Positions 53,685 to 64,000 of a stretch of DNA of 64,000 nt are shown piece by piece (position 1 is the first letter of the stretch; each line of letters opens with the position of its first letter). Made by a program: the position numbers and the translations under genes. Below the pieces are notes generated by a model. It saw only the letters and a program-made list of their open reading frames with translations. It did no database searches and had not been told where the DNA came from. The stretch lies in the NCBI RefSeq assembly GCF_000002985.6, contig NC_003279.8:6820001-6884000 (forward strand), written 5' to 3'. This DNA is from Caenorhabditis elegans. Lineage: Eukaryota > Nematoda > Chromadorea > Rhabditida > Rhabditidae.

Positions 53685-54377
53685 TCTTCTGTTCCTTTTC
53701 TTCTTTGCTGCTTTGCCGATTCAAAAGGCGATTGATTCGATTTCTTGCGAAATTTGATTGAGAGTGGCGAGAATTGGACGTTTTATACTGAAATACTTGG
53801 ACATAAAAAATAAGGTCTTGGGGACATGTTACGTATAAATATAGAGTTTAAGTTCGAGAAAATATTTTAAATTGGAAAATTTTTACGAGTTTATTTGCGA
53901 AACTTGTCAAACAAAATTTGACCTTCCAAAAAGCGAAATTGGATTGCGTCTTTTGCTTAAAATTTCAGTTACCTAACTTATAAACATGGCCTAATAGAGT
54001 AAATACTCAAAATCTCTTTAGATTTTTGAAATTTTTCAGTCTTGGTATATTGATTGTTTTTGGGGAATAAAATATTTAAATAAAATAACTAAATCATAAC
54101 AAAGATATAAAACTTGTAGGAAACAGCATTTTGGTTTGAAATTGTAATTATGATAGGTTTTCCATTTATTAAACTTAAAATAAACGTTTTACTCGGAAAT
54201 AGAAAAGAAACAAATTTAAATATTAACGTAACCCCAATTTAAAAGAAAAGAAACAAATAAATTTGTTCAAAAATACCTGATAATTGAGTCAAAAATCAAT
54301 TTATTTTCAACTTTTCAAAAGGTTTACAATATTGATTCAACTGCCAAACAAAAGAAAACAGAATCAAAAATCGAAAA
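53685..54377. other. Shared divergent promoter region
   Basis: Between the minus-strand PDZ gene and the plus-strand tyrosine kinase, 693 bases, AT-rich. Both genes belong to families often expressed in the male germ line, so common control is plausible (inference). No specific site identified. Confidence 0.4.
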
Positions 54378-56928
54378 ATGGAGATGTCAACGAAGGCAAT
54401 TTCAATGAAAGCACCAAACACAGAACAATCAAAAGATGTTGTTGTAAGAGAAGTATTACCTGGAAATGGAATAACAACTGGAGGATCAAGAGAAGGATCA
54501 AAAGAATCTGCAAATCCACCTGGAACACCTCCACCGCCAGAAGAGAAGCCGAAAGAGCCTATGGTTGATGTTCCAGTCGTTCAAATTACTCCAGAGGTTT
54601 TTTTGGATTTTTTTTCTAGACATCAACATTTATTTCTTGTTTAGATTAAAGGCTGTCAATTCTACCATGGAATAATTCCACGTGTCGATGCTGAGTTGTC
54701 ACTTCGTTACGTAGGTGATTATCTCCTGAGAAGAGCGGAACCACGTGAAAATGCGGGTGGACAATTTCTGATAATTTCTGTAAAAAGAGAAGCTGGATTT
54801 GTTCATGTTCCAATAAGTCAAGACAAAGAAGGTGCAAAACAGTTTTATTTTATGCCAACACTCAAGGAAAACACTGTTTTAGATTTGATTGATGTCCATC
54901 TGTACGTTTATTCTTTTTTTTTTTAATTTAATGATTAATTAAATTATGTAAGATATTTCAGTGCTCGTGCGCAACCAGTATGCGTTCAGTGGAATGTGTA
55001 TCTTCGTAAACCAGTCCTCCGAGCAACATGGATTATTCCACACGAGGACGTGATCTTGTATCGAAAAATCGGATCTGGAGCCTTCGGAGAGGTTTTTCTT
55101 GCAAGAATGGTTGATCCAACAAGTGAATATGTGCTGGATTGTGCTGTCAAGAAATTGAAACAGGTTTAGTCTAGAGTGATACTCTAAAAAATAATGTTTC
55201 AACAATTGTTTGCTTCTTTTGATATATCATTTTACAATATTATACAGATGTGAAATTTCAAGAGTACTGCAAATTCAAACTCTCATTGCTGCGATATTTT
55301 CAATGATTTTTTAAATAGTTTTTATCATTATTTGCAACTATGAAAACTCCGCAGCTACGAGAAGTTGGAAGTTCAAATATTTTTTAAACACTGTCGTGTC
55401 GAGACCGGGAACTGTAGTTCTACCCTCAAAGTACCCAAAAACCTCAAAGTTTCGCGTCTGGGTAATGATCCACATAAATTGTACAAGTTCTCAGGCTGAT
55501 TCACAGACATTGACGAATTTTAACATTCTGAATTTTTTGGTTATTGTGTTCTGGGGTTGTTCGAGATATTTTGATGTTCATTTCAGTATATCTAGTATTA
55601 CAATGAAAAGTCATTTTCATACAACTAAAAAAAGCTTTGCAAGTATGAACCGAGCTGACATTTTTTTTTATTTTGAAGTTTCAGCTACTGTGCTGTTTTG
55701 AAAGTGATACCCAATTGATCTGTAATTACATGGCTACAGAACTAATTGTAACGCTTTCTAATTTACCAAATAACCAAGATATCATTGAATTAAAGTTAAC
55801 TTGACCGTTCTTTCCAACTGAATATTTCAGGAAGCAACAATGGACGCAAAGCTACGTTTTATGAAAGAAGCTAGAATGATGCTGAAGAACTACAAACACA
55901 AGCATATTGTCATGATATTTGGAATTGCCACATTGAATAGTCCATTGTTGATTCTTATGGAATTGTGTCCGAGTGAGTATATTCTTGATCTTTTCACTCA
56001 TTCACTCTTACCTTTTTGCAGATGGATCCTTGATCTCATATCTTCGGAAAAATAAGGGAAAAGTGACTTTACTCGAAAAACTTCGATTCTCTGCAGAAGC
56101 ATCCAGTGGATTGGCATATCTAGAAAAAATGGAATGTATTCATCGTGATATAGCTGCAAGAAATTGTCTGTTGTCTGCAAAGAATGTAAGATATTTTCGC
56201 GGTTTTCGTTTTCATTATAAGTATGTATGGCGGATTTTTTGAAATTGGCTACATGTTGCTACATTAACCTAAAAATTCAACTTCTACTCCATCTGAAATT
56301 TCTTATTTTCAGGAGATAAAGATATCAGATCTTGGATTGGCGGATGACAAGGGAATGGTAATTGATTATTCATTGGATAAACTTCCAATTAAATGGTTAG
56401 CTCCAGAGATTATGCAAGACAAGGTTTATTCATTGAAATCTGATATTTGGGCTTTTGGTGAGTTGAAGTAGACATTTTGCGGTTTTTCTTTAATCAAATT
56501 AAAATATTTTAGGAATTATGATTTGGGAGATTTTTGCGGAAGGTGATGAACCATATCCAGGACTCAATAATACACAGGCTCGTGCCAAAATAGTTGTTCT
56601 CGACTATCGAATGAAATTTCCGGATGAAGCTCCAACTGAACTAGTTCAAGTAATTGATACATGTTGGAAAAAGGATCCAGATATGAGACAGACAATGGTT
56701 TTACATTCATCTGCACTTCAATTACTTTATGAGAATAAGCTTCCATTATTATTTGCTCAAACAATTCAAGCAACATCACTTCCACCGGGAACAATTGCTC
56801 AATCATCAACTCCAATTCCAATTCCAATATCTGGTGTATCTGGTGCTCCAGCTGTTGTAACTGCAAATGGTGTTGAACAATTCACTCCACCGTCGGATAA
56901 TGTTGAGAAATCTTCTTATCAAATGTGA
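54378..56928 (+). CDS. SH2-domain non-receptor tyrosine kinase (nematode Fer-like family)
   Basis: Exons 54378-54596, 54645-54901, 54962-55163, 55831-55972, 56022-56185, 56313-56457 and 56513-56928 give 514 aa. The N-terminus is disordered (PPGTPPPPEEKPKEP). The SH2 domain (~79-165) opens FYHGIIPR, with phosphotyrosine-binding Arg102 in DYLLR. The kinase domain (~185-455) has GSGAFGEV, Lys222 in AVKK, HRDIAARN with catalytic Asp316 and Asn321, and LAPEIM and SDIWAFG. The metal-binding motif is DLG (Asp334) rather than DFG, a tolerated variant that keeps the Asp. A low-complexity Pro/Ser/Thr tail ends the protein. No F-BAR region is present, unlike vertebrate Fer/Fes, which matches the large worm-specific SH2-kinase family, many members of which act in spermatogenesis. 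The longest intron (667 bases) shows no gene. Confidence 0.92.
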
Positions 56929-57739
56929 AATTGACTACTAGCAAATAAAGTTTGGAATTTTCCAAAAAAATTTGTTTTCTTTTTTTTTAATTCTCAAGAC
57001 TTGTGACATTGAATTCATAAAACTGTTTTCTTGCTGCATATTTAAATGATGTTTTACAAACGTTTAAGAGAAATTTTTATTGTTTTTTTTCGATATATAT
57101 TGCAAAAATGATAAAAAGTGTGTGGGTGGGAAAGGTGCAAAAATTGGAGGCAAACCGAAACAAATACAGGCAAAATTGTAGAAAAAAACAAAATGAGAGG
57201 GAATTTCTAGACAAATCTCACTAGATTATGCTGGGAAATGATGGGAAACCGAATTGAAAAATTGATTGACAAAGTTGTGTTTTAAAAATATACAAAATTG
57301 GAAATGAAAAGGGCGGCGCTAGAGAACTTTTGATGAACAAAGTTAGTGGGCGGGGTTTATTCGGGTGGTGAGCAAATAATCAAAACTATGACAAAATGTT
57401 GAAAAATTGACAAAAATTTTCAAGGAAGGCACATTTTTTTGAGTTTTAAAAACAGGAGAAGGATATGGAAACCCATTTTAAGAACATTGAAGGGAAACAT
57501 TGGATTCAAAAAAAAAACAAGGAAACACTGGGGGAAAAAGAGTTGGTTGGTTGTTTGGAAAGAAGTGAACGTTTCTTTTTTTCAAGAATTTTAGAAAAAA
57601 CAACAGACAAAAAGAAATAAAGAAACATTGGTTGGAAATAAAAAAAATTAAAAGTAATTTGTTTTTCAAATGGGGAAAAAGAGTGTTGAGTGTTGAGTGT
57701 ATATATGTGATGGTGGTGATTGTTGGTGGTGTTGGTTGG
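56929..57739. other. Convergent flank: kinase 3' UTR and asd-2 3' UTR
   Basis: A polyadenylation-type signal AATAAA lies just after the kinase stop (56944-56949). The rest probably is the long 3' UTR of the minus-strand asd-2. No coding exon. The frame at 57478-57801 is out of frame with the supported asd-2 terminal exon. Confidence 0.5.
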
Positions 57740-57801
57740 TTACTGTTTGTAGGGGTGTTCACGAGAGGCACCCAACAGACGACGATTGTTAAGCATTGCA
57801 C
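57740..57801 (-). other. asd-2: Alternative terminal exon of asd-2 with Quaking-5-like tail
   Basis: A 62-base exon after the acceptor AATGTCTTCAG. Joined to an internal donor in the previous exon (CATG|GTGGGT, exon end 59005), it encodes [20 protein letters not shown] and a stop. The pattern Gly-Ala...Arg-Arg...Arg-x-His-Pro-Tyr matches the C-terminal nuclear-localisation tail of vertebrate QKI-5 (RVHPYQR) and insect HOW. So this exon probably makes a nuclear isoform, while the 58976 end (VRRWA) makes another form. Confidence 0.7.
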
Positions 57802-60800
57802 CTGAAGACATTGAAAACATGAAAATATTGAGATATTAGGAGACTTTCAATGGATGGGGATAGCATTGATGGGGTTAGAATTAAAAACATTATTTCCCAA
57901 AGGCTTTTTTCTTATTTTAAATATTTTCGAAAATTTAAGCTTTAAAATTTTAATTCATCTTCACTTCTCTAAGTCAATCTACAGTATTCAAAAACCTCCA
58001 AAATTGCAATATCTTTAAACTCGCTTCAGCTATTACGCAGACGTCTAAATATTATTATTTTCGTCATATCTCCAGCACATGGGTCTCGCCACGCGGTCAA
58101 CTAGCTACAGTAACCCATTGTCCTCGTGACGAGACCCATGCGCATATGATTTCACGAAAATTCTCATCTTTAGAAATCTATGTAATATAATATATCGTTT
58201 TAACTCCTTAAGAACGTTTCTGTTTTTCAATAAAAAACCCACAATAGAAATGCTCAAAATACTTGTATTGATTGAGAAACCCGTTCATGAGATAACATTT
58301 GGAATGTCTTAAATAGTTTTTCTCGTAATTATTTTGTAATAAGTTGAAATAAATAATTAAAAAAAAATAAATTAGTTTTTGGAAGTGTTTACTTATTCAA
58401 AAAAAAGTGTAATTTTTAATGAATTTTTTTGGGATACATTTTAGTTTAGTTTAGTTGATTTTCTAATTATTAAATAAATAAATAGAAAAACTCGATGAAT
58501 AATCTGATATTATTTGATGCATTGTGTTTCGGAGCCCAGTGGAGACGATTTTAAAGAATATTAGTGAAAATTCTAGAACTTTGTTGAACCCGAACCCGCA
58601 AGCACCACCCAATATTAGAATATTCAACATAAAAATCCATGTTTAAAGAGCAAAACGATTCGGCGGCGAATTAGGGCATTTCTATGTTTGTTTAGATAGA
58701 GACCTGTCATGCACACGGAAATCAAAAATTAAATGAGTAAGGCGTTTAAAGTAGTGTGAGAGCAGCAGCAGAGCACAAAAAGTAAACAACAAAACAGTTC
58801 TGTTGAAGAAAAGCCCGCAAAGTTTTCAAAATTAAGGGAAATGGAATGATGATTGGATGATGATAATGAGGAGAAATATGAATAATATGAAATAAATAAA
58901 TTTATACAATATAAAACGGGGAGAAAAGAGTTTTTCTATATAAAAATGAGGGGATTTTTTACAGGAGAGCAATTTTCAGGCCCATCGTCTCACGTAATAC
59001 CCACCATGTGCACTCTGTTGACTCGTAAGGTCTACTCCTGCATAGTCTGCATACTGTTGATTTCCAGCCGAATTTGCGGCAGCTGCAGCAGCAAGAGCTC
59101 CATATTGAGCTTGAGCTTGTGCTTGAGCAGCGGCGACAGCAGCATTCTGTCCAACTGCTGCATATTGCTGTTGCATGGCAGAGAAATCATAAAGTCCGGC
59201 TTGGCTGAAAAATAAACGAAATTGTTTTGTTTTCTAATTAATTGTTTTCCTTTTTAATGTGAGGTTTTTAATGAATTTACAAAAGAAGCCGAGTAAGAAA
59301 GAAAGGGCATTAAATTTGGTCTGAATCCGGAAAAAAACATCCAAAAAGTGGGCAGCAGTCATTTGGAATTTTTTAATAATTGAAATTTTTTTTTTTAATC
59401 TGAAAAAAACTTTTAATTTTCTTACAGTTATATTCGGTAATTACAGTCTATTTTTTATCATTTAAAGTGAAAACCCTTACTCCACCTTCAAGTGTTTAGG
59501 AGATATTTTTTTCTCAAAACATCAAAAAACCGGCAAACTTCCGTGTCTTCCGTCTTTTCATCCTACATATTCAAAAACCACTTGTCACCACTTTAGTGTT
59601 AATATTACGACACAGCTGTCAATCAGTCTACATTTTGGAGAAACAGTTGTTATTAAGACAGAGATAGAGAAGAGATAACTGAGAGGAGGGAAATGGTGAT
59701 TTTTTTGGGTTTCGAAAAATTGAAAGTATTCCGAAAAGGATAAATCTCTAGAATTGAAAAGAAAAGTGATTACCTTAACAAAAGTTGTTGATATTCAGCA
59801 GCCTGTTGCTGTTGCAAGAGAGCAGCTTGCTGCTGTAGAGCTGCATTTCCAGCATTTGCAGCATGTAGCTGTGACTGTTGTTGCATAATCAAAGCAGCTT
59901 GTGAAGTGGCAGTTGCACCAGCAGAAGAGGCTCTTCCAGATGGGCTCATTACAATTGGAGCTCCACAGACAGCCATTGTTGGTGAACGAGATAATCCATT
60001 AGCCATCATTGGAAGAACTCCACGTTGAAGTGCAGCCGCTTCTGAAAAAATTGATACTGTATTTTGGAATGATTTTAATTCCTAAAATAATTTCTAGAAA
60101 TGATCAATTAAAATTATTTTTTTAAAGTTTTCCTAAATAATAAAAAAAAACACCTGCACTTTCGAAAAAAGTGTTTTTGTAGTTCTGCGAGCGTTCAATT
60201 TAGGTGACATCCAAATTTCAACTGTTTATTTTTCAATTCTCCGTGAAATTCATTTGAATTTTAAATGTGGAGTTGCTTGAATGGGGATTATACTTCAAAA
60301 ATCCAAAAAAGACTAAAAATTCAGAAAAACCACAAAAGAAAAACAAAAAAATCTCGATTTTTCCATTTTGGATAAATTCCCTGTTTGAGTTTCCTCCAAA
60401 ATGAAAGCTGCGACCAATCAACGACTTGCTCCGTCCAGTTTTCCACCAATCAGATGAAGATTTCAGTCACAATTGAAAAATCGCGATTTTTAAGAAAAGT
60501 TTTTATTTTGTGGTTTTTCTGAATTTGTGCCTATTTTGGATTTTGGAAGATTAACGCTACTTCACCTATAATGAAATTTGAATACTCACGAAGTGCGGCG
60601 GCAAATGGTTGTTGTTGATGCTTAACAGCAGCCAATTGTGCAGCTGCAAGAGCACTCTGATCAGTTCCCGATCGATATGTTCCATTTATAATTGCCAATT
60701 CCATAAGTTGTTTCCTTTTCAAATCATCTTCTCCTTCTGGTGCAGGAACTAATAATTTCCTGACTTCTTCAACAGCTCTCATCAATTTTACTTTTGCTCT

Positions 60801-61913
60801 ATTTTCTGTATCTTCACATTGAATAAGAACATGCAATTCTTCAGAAAGATGTTCCCAATTTGGTTTTCCTCTATTTAATTCTTCTTTTTTCTTATCTCTC
60901 ATTGATCCACGTCCACGTACCATAATCTTACAACCAGTTTCTTGTTCCAATTGTTTTGCAGTCATTCCACGTGGTCCGAGTATTCGACCAACGAAATTGT
61001 ACTGTAATATATTCAATTTAAAATTTCAGCAAAATAATTTCGTTATTTTTTTTGTAAAAATTCTCAATTTGTGCAAGGATAAAAATTTATACAGTAATCG
61101 TTTTAAACATTTAAATGAAGAAAGTAAAATTTTAAGCTTTTATATGTTTTTATTTTGTTCAAAATTCAAATTTAATTTTCGAATTTTGTATTTTTTTAAA
61201 TTGTTTTGTTATTAAAAAAAAGTTTTAGAATTTAAAAAAAACTAACATCTGGATGCTCTTTTGCGGGAACAAAAACTTTCTCTGTGTGTACTGTACTATC
61301 TCCTTCTGCGTCTGGTAGTGGTGCACTTTCCTTTGAAAATTCACATTGAAAAAGAACAACACGCACTTTATTAATCTCTTCATCGGCTAATCGTTCCAAA
61401 TGATGAAAAACATTTGGAAATGCGGCCAACTGTTTTTTGTCTTTCAAGAGTTGTGATAAATATTCGGCCGAATATTGTTGCTGTTGTGATGTTGAGACTC
61501 CATTTGCGCTACCTGACAAAATGTTATTATAATTATGTATAAAAATTTGTGAGTCTATTAAGTTTGAAGATTGTTTCAGTAAAATGTAAATCTCAAAACG
61601 ACAGGCATGTTTTCTAGAAAAATGTCATAAAAAAACACTAATTCCTAGAATGTTCTCAAAAACCCTGAGCATTGTGGTGGGAGAACCAGAAACGTGTAAA
61701 TCGACCGAAAGAGGATGCTACAGTAACCCTTTCCCTACACGACTTCTCACCTGACTGCACACCGGACGGTGTTATTGTGACCTGTGGTGGACCGGATGAT
61801 GGTCCAATGAATTCATGACCCGAATCATTTGGTGGTGGAGGAATCACCGTTTCAAGATTCAATAACTCTTTATCATCTGATATCTCTGACACTACACCAT
61901 TATCACAATCCAT
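57740..61913 (-). CDS. asd-2: STAR/Quaking-family RNA-binding splicing regulator ASD-2 (internal-start isoforms)
   Basis: Exons in order: 61751-61913 (ATG at 61911-61913), 61247-61512, 60590-61001, 59774-60041, then either 58976-59204 (total 445 aa) or 59005-59204 plus 57740-57801 (total 456 aa). A QUA1 dimerisation region ([17 protein letters not shown]) leads to a KH domain with [20 protein letters not shown] and [12 protein letters not shown], then QUA2 ([15 protein letters not shown]), followed by a long Ala/Gln-rich tail. This is the Quaking/HOW/GLD-1 fold, which binds ACUAAY sites in pre-mRNA. In worm ASD-2 switches mutually exclusive exons, for example in collagen let-2 and muscle unc-60. 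A third ending is possible: reading into the intron after 59774 gives ...LLLR and a stop. An alternative upstream exon (62932-63112) shares the same splice phase. Confidence 0.93.
58076..58143. repeat. Short inverted repeat in the distal asd-2 intron
   Basis: GCACATGGGTCTCGCCACG is matched in reverse complement by CGTGACGAGACCCATGCGC with 2-3 mismatches, around a ~30-base centre containing CTACAGTAACCC. Its termini resemble the larger element at 20877-21101. Confidence 0.75.
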
Positions 61914-62931
61914 TTGAAATAAAAGTAGAATAATGTACTAAAGGGATTGAAACGGTTGAAAGAGAGGTAAAAGTTGGGGTGTGGTGTGTCGTCGTGTGTA
62001 TGGCGGCAGATCGAAGGGGCAGTCAGCGGTCGATCGGAAATAGAGATCATCCAAGATGAAGAGATGCAGACGGCTCCCTCGCCGTGTTACACCGTGCGCG
62101 CGGGAGCTCTTTTTAAGTCTGCGTCTCACTGAACTTGGGTTATCTTTTCGATTGGGCTCCGAGTCTTTCTCTCGGGCGGTTCCATATCCACTTGAGATCA
62201 TCTTTTTGTCTCTTTCACTCTACTCTTTTATTTCTCTAGCATTTTGTAGGTGAAACAGAGAGAGAGTTTAGAGAACTAAAGATATCAAAGTACTTCAGTT
62301 TGTGGCTATCACTATGAATGGAAGAAGGGCGCGCACAATGTCACGGATATCGGGACATTCAAGTGTTTTGACCTATTGTATCTAATCACTTCGAAACTAC
62401 ACACTAATATGACACTTTTCTGATGCTAATTCCTTGAATATACGTATACCGTTTCCATAAAAAGCACCATTTGCATGTTCCAAAAGTATCAAAAACAATA
62501 AATTCCCATTTCCAAAGAATTAACAAACTTATTTTTATCCACTACAGGCGAACTTTTACAGTAACTTAAGATTTTGAACAGATCCAGAATCTAATTTCCG
62601 ATACTCATTTCAAACATCTGGTAATATTTTTCAATTTTCTAAAAAGAGTTATGAATGTGAGCATCATTGTCTTCTCATACCAATCTATCATCCCCGGTTT
62701 TACGATCTTTCCCTTGCTGAAGATTTTATGACTATCATAAGGTGTCAGTTGGTTTGATTTTGAAAATTTTGAAAATCTCAACGACATGCTTCAGTGTCCA
62801 TGCAAAACTTTAATTTTGTTGTTATTTTCGAGTTAGCAGATAGAAAAATAACTTAAAACTGGAAATAATGAAATCACGACACTTATTTCTTTATGTGCGT
62901 TTTAGATATTATTAATATGAATATCATTTAC
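61914..62931. other. asd-2 5' region between alternative first exons
   Basis: Minus-strand 5' UTR and promoter for the internal-start form. A GC-rich patch (62040-62115) contrasts with the flanks. No coding exon seen. For the longer form this is an intron. Confidence 0.45.
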
Positions 62932-63112
62932 CGTTAGGTGTTAGAAGATCCGTGGAAGCGTGTGTCATGACGTCTTGAAGAGAAATTGGCGGAGCCAGAA
63001 GAGTTGGAGATTGTGGAGCCGATGTCGATGCAGTTGTGACGTGTGATTCGGATGACGTCGTAGATGATGATGACGTGGCAACCAGCGGATCAGTGGTTGC
63101 AGTAGTTGTGAG
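62932..63112 (-). other. asd-2: Alternative upstream coding exon of asd-2
   Basis: A 181-base frame after the acceptor CGTTTCTTCAG, ending AACG|GTAAAT. It encodes a Thr/Ser/Ala-rich stretch (LTTTATTDPLVATSSSSTT... to LLTPNG) and has the same end phase (one base of a Gly codon) as the 61751-61913 exon, so both can join exon 61247-61512 in frame. Low-complexity but exon-like. It has no ATG of its own near the start, so a further 5' exon must lie at a higher coordinate, perhaps beyond the window. Confidence 0.6.
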
Positions 63113-64000
63113 CTGAAGAAACGGCACACTTGCGTTTGAAAAACGGGTAAAAGAAGGAAGAAATGAGATGATGAGAATGATTGTTGCAAAATAGTGATGG
63201 GAAATTGTGGACCAATATAGTTATTTTCTTTCTTTTATGAAATCTGTTGGTTAGCTTAACTTGGGTAAGTTGTGCGGATAAACAAATCAATAAAATGTTA
63301 GTTTTTGTTTAGGATTAGAACAACATTAAAATTCAGCTGAAAAAAGTATGTTTCTTATAAGATTCTTGTTTCCAAAATAAAAAAAAATTGAAAAACCTAT
63401 TGTTTCAACTTTCTTTCTCTGAACGATACCCTGTGCGCAATAGGATGAGCCGCCGAACAAATACAGTACCCTCCTAGAGGACGGGGAAAGAGGACTGAAG
63501 AATGCTACCACTTTTGTGTGTTTCAACTCATTGGATGAGAAGAAATCGAGGGTCATATTTTTTGTTTGTGTGCACTTTTTGGATCAGTGTGGGATGAGGG
63601 AATGAGGAAATGTACAAACATTGGAGATAACATCAATTTAAAGAGAGAGAAAGATATGAAGAGTACGTAGAAAAACTTATTGGTTTAGGGTTAAAACTTA
63701 TTGGTTTAGGGTTTAGGGTTTGTTTTGTGGGTTTATTAATTGTTCTGAAGGCCTGAATGACTTTGGCAACTGACAACATATATGTGGATAAGTCTCTTTT
63801 AGAATCTTCCAGGCGCACTATAAACATCCATAAATGGAGGATTTTAGCCGTAGGAATACAACTTATTCTAGTTCTTAACAACTGATGTGTTTGAGAAAGA
63901 AGAAAGAAGTGAGAAAGAAAGGTCGTAAAACCCGACAGTCAAATGAATCTTTGTGGTAAAGTATGTAAAAGTGAGTGAATGAGAGGCAAGGGAAAACAAA
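63113..64000. other. Window end, probable asd-2 upstream intron
   Basis: No convincing coding exon on either strand. It contains a short tandem duplication near 63672-63722. The first exon of the longer asd-2 form was not located here. Confidence 0.4.
63672..63722. repeat. Short tandem duplication, telomere-like core
   Basis: AAACTTATTGGTTTAGGGTT occurs twice in tandem and is followed by TTAGGGTTTAGGGTTTG-type sequence. The TTTAGGG core is not the worm telomere unit (TTAGGC), so it is most likely a local slippage repeat. Confidence 0.8.

Noticed and set aside
57478-57801. 107-codon minus-strand frame over the asd-2 distal exon
   Set aside because: Another frame of the same DNA gives the Quaking-like tail with a matching splice phase; this one is Thr/Phe low-complexity.
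63680-63722. Possible interstitial telomere repeat
   Set aside because: Unit is TTTAGGG-like, not the nematode TTAGGC, and only two or three copies.

Overview
This window is nuclear DNA of a Caenorhabditis nematode, almost certainly C. elegans. It is AT-rich, introns are short with GTAAG donors and TTTTCAG acceptors, several genes have a trans-splice-type acceptor a few bases before the ATG, and the gene set and order match what I recall of the K02F2, H27M09 and T21G5 cosmids on chromosome I. Gene names rest on recognising the proteins, not on a database search. Exon ends were placed by hand from splice consensus and checked by keeping the reading frame. Full-length predictions of 610, 437, 896, 322, 605, 211, 630, 763, 274 and 514 aa close in frame.

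Layout: (1) 763-2992, minus: an aminergic GPCR (ser-3 octopamine receptor). (2) 3.0-13.3 kb: gene desert of AT-rich DNA with a few small repeats. (3) 13.3-14.4 kb, plus: only the last ~200 codons of a splicing factor SF3B3/SAP130 gene, with no N-terminal part upstream. (4) 16.5-17.9 kb: S-adenosylhomocysteinase (ahcy-1). (5) 18.4-23.1 kb: 20-exon DPP8/9-like dipeptidyl peptidase (dpf-3) with two palindromic repeats in its introns. (6) 23.6-25.1 kb: cuticle collagen (probably dpy-14). (7) 25.9-27.0 kb, minus: a Lys/Ser-rich membrane-anchored protein of unknown role. (8) 27.1-27.3 kb, minus: a U1 snRNA gene. (9) 27.6-37.4 kb, plus: syp-4, rpb-5, sacy-1 (DDX41) and glh-1 (Vasa), with a ~400 bp palindromic repeat before glh-1. 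(10) 37.4-48.8 kb: a second gene desert. (11) 48.8-52.1 kb: two small nematode-type genes, one a His-rich secreted peptide, the other a membrane-anchored Thr/Pro-rich protein. (12) 52.8-56.9 kb: a divergent pair, a double-PDZ protein (minus) and an SH2-tyrosine kinase (plus). (13) 57.7-63.1 kb, minus: asd-2, a STAR/Quaking-family splicing regulator with alternative first exons and two alternative C-terminal ends.

Themes: the middle is rich in germline genes (syp-4 for synapsis, sacy-1 for oocyte and gamete control, glh-1 for P granules, dpf-3 with reported germline roles). RNA-processing genes recur: the SF3B3 piece, U1 snRNA, DDX41 and the Quaking homologue. I found no clearly new system. 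The best leads are the orphan SF3B3 3' fragment, a distal asd-2 exon that recreates a Quaking-5-like nuclear tail, the His-rich secreted peptide gene, the loss of the TM6 proline in the GPCR, and the nested palindromic repeats.
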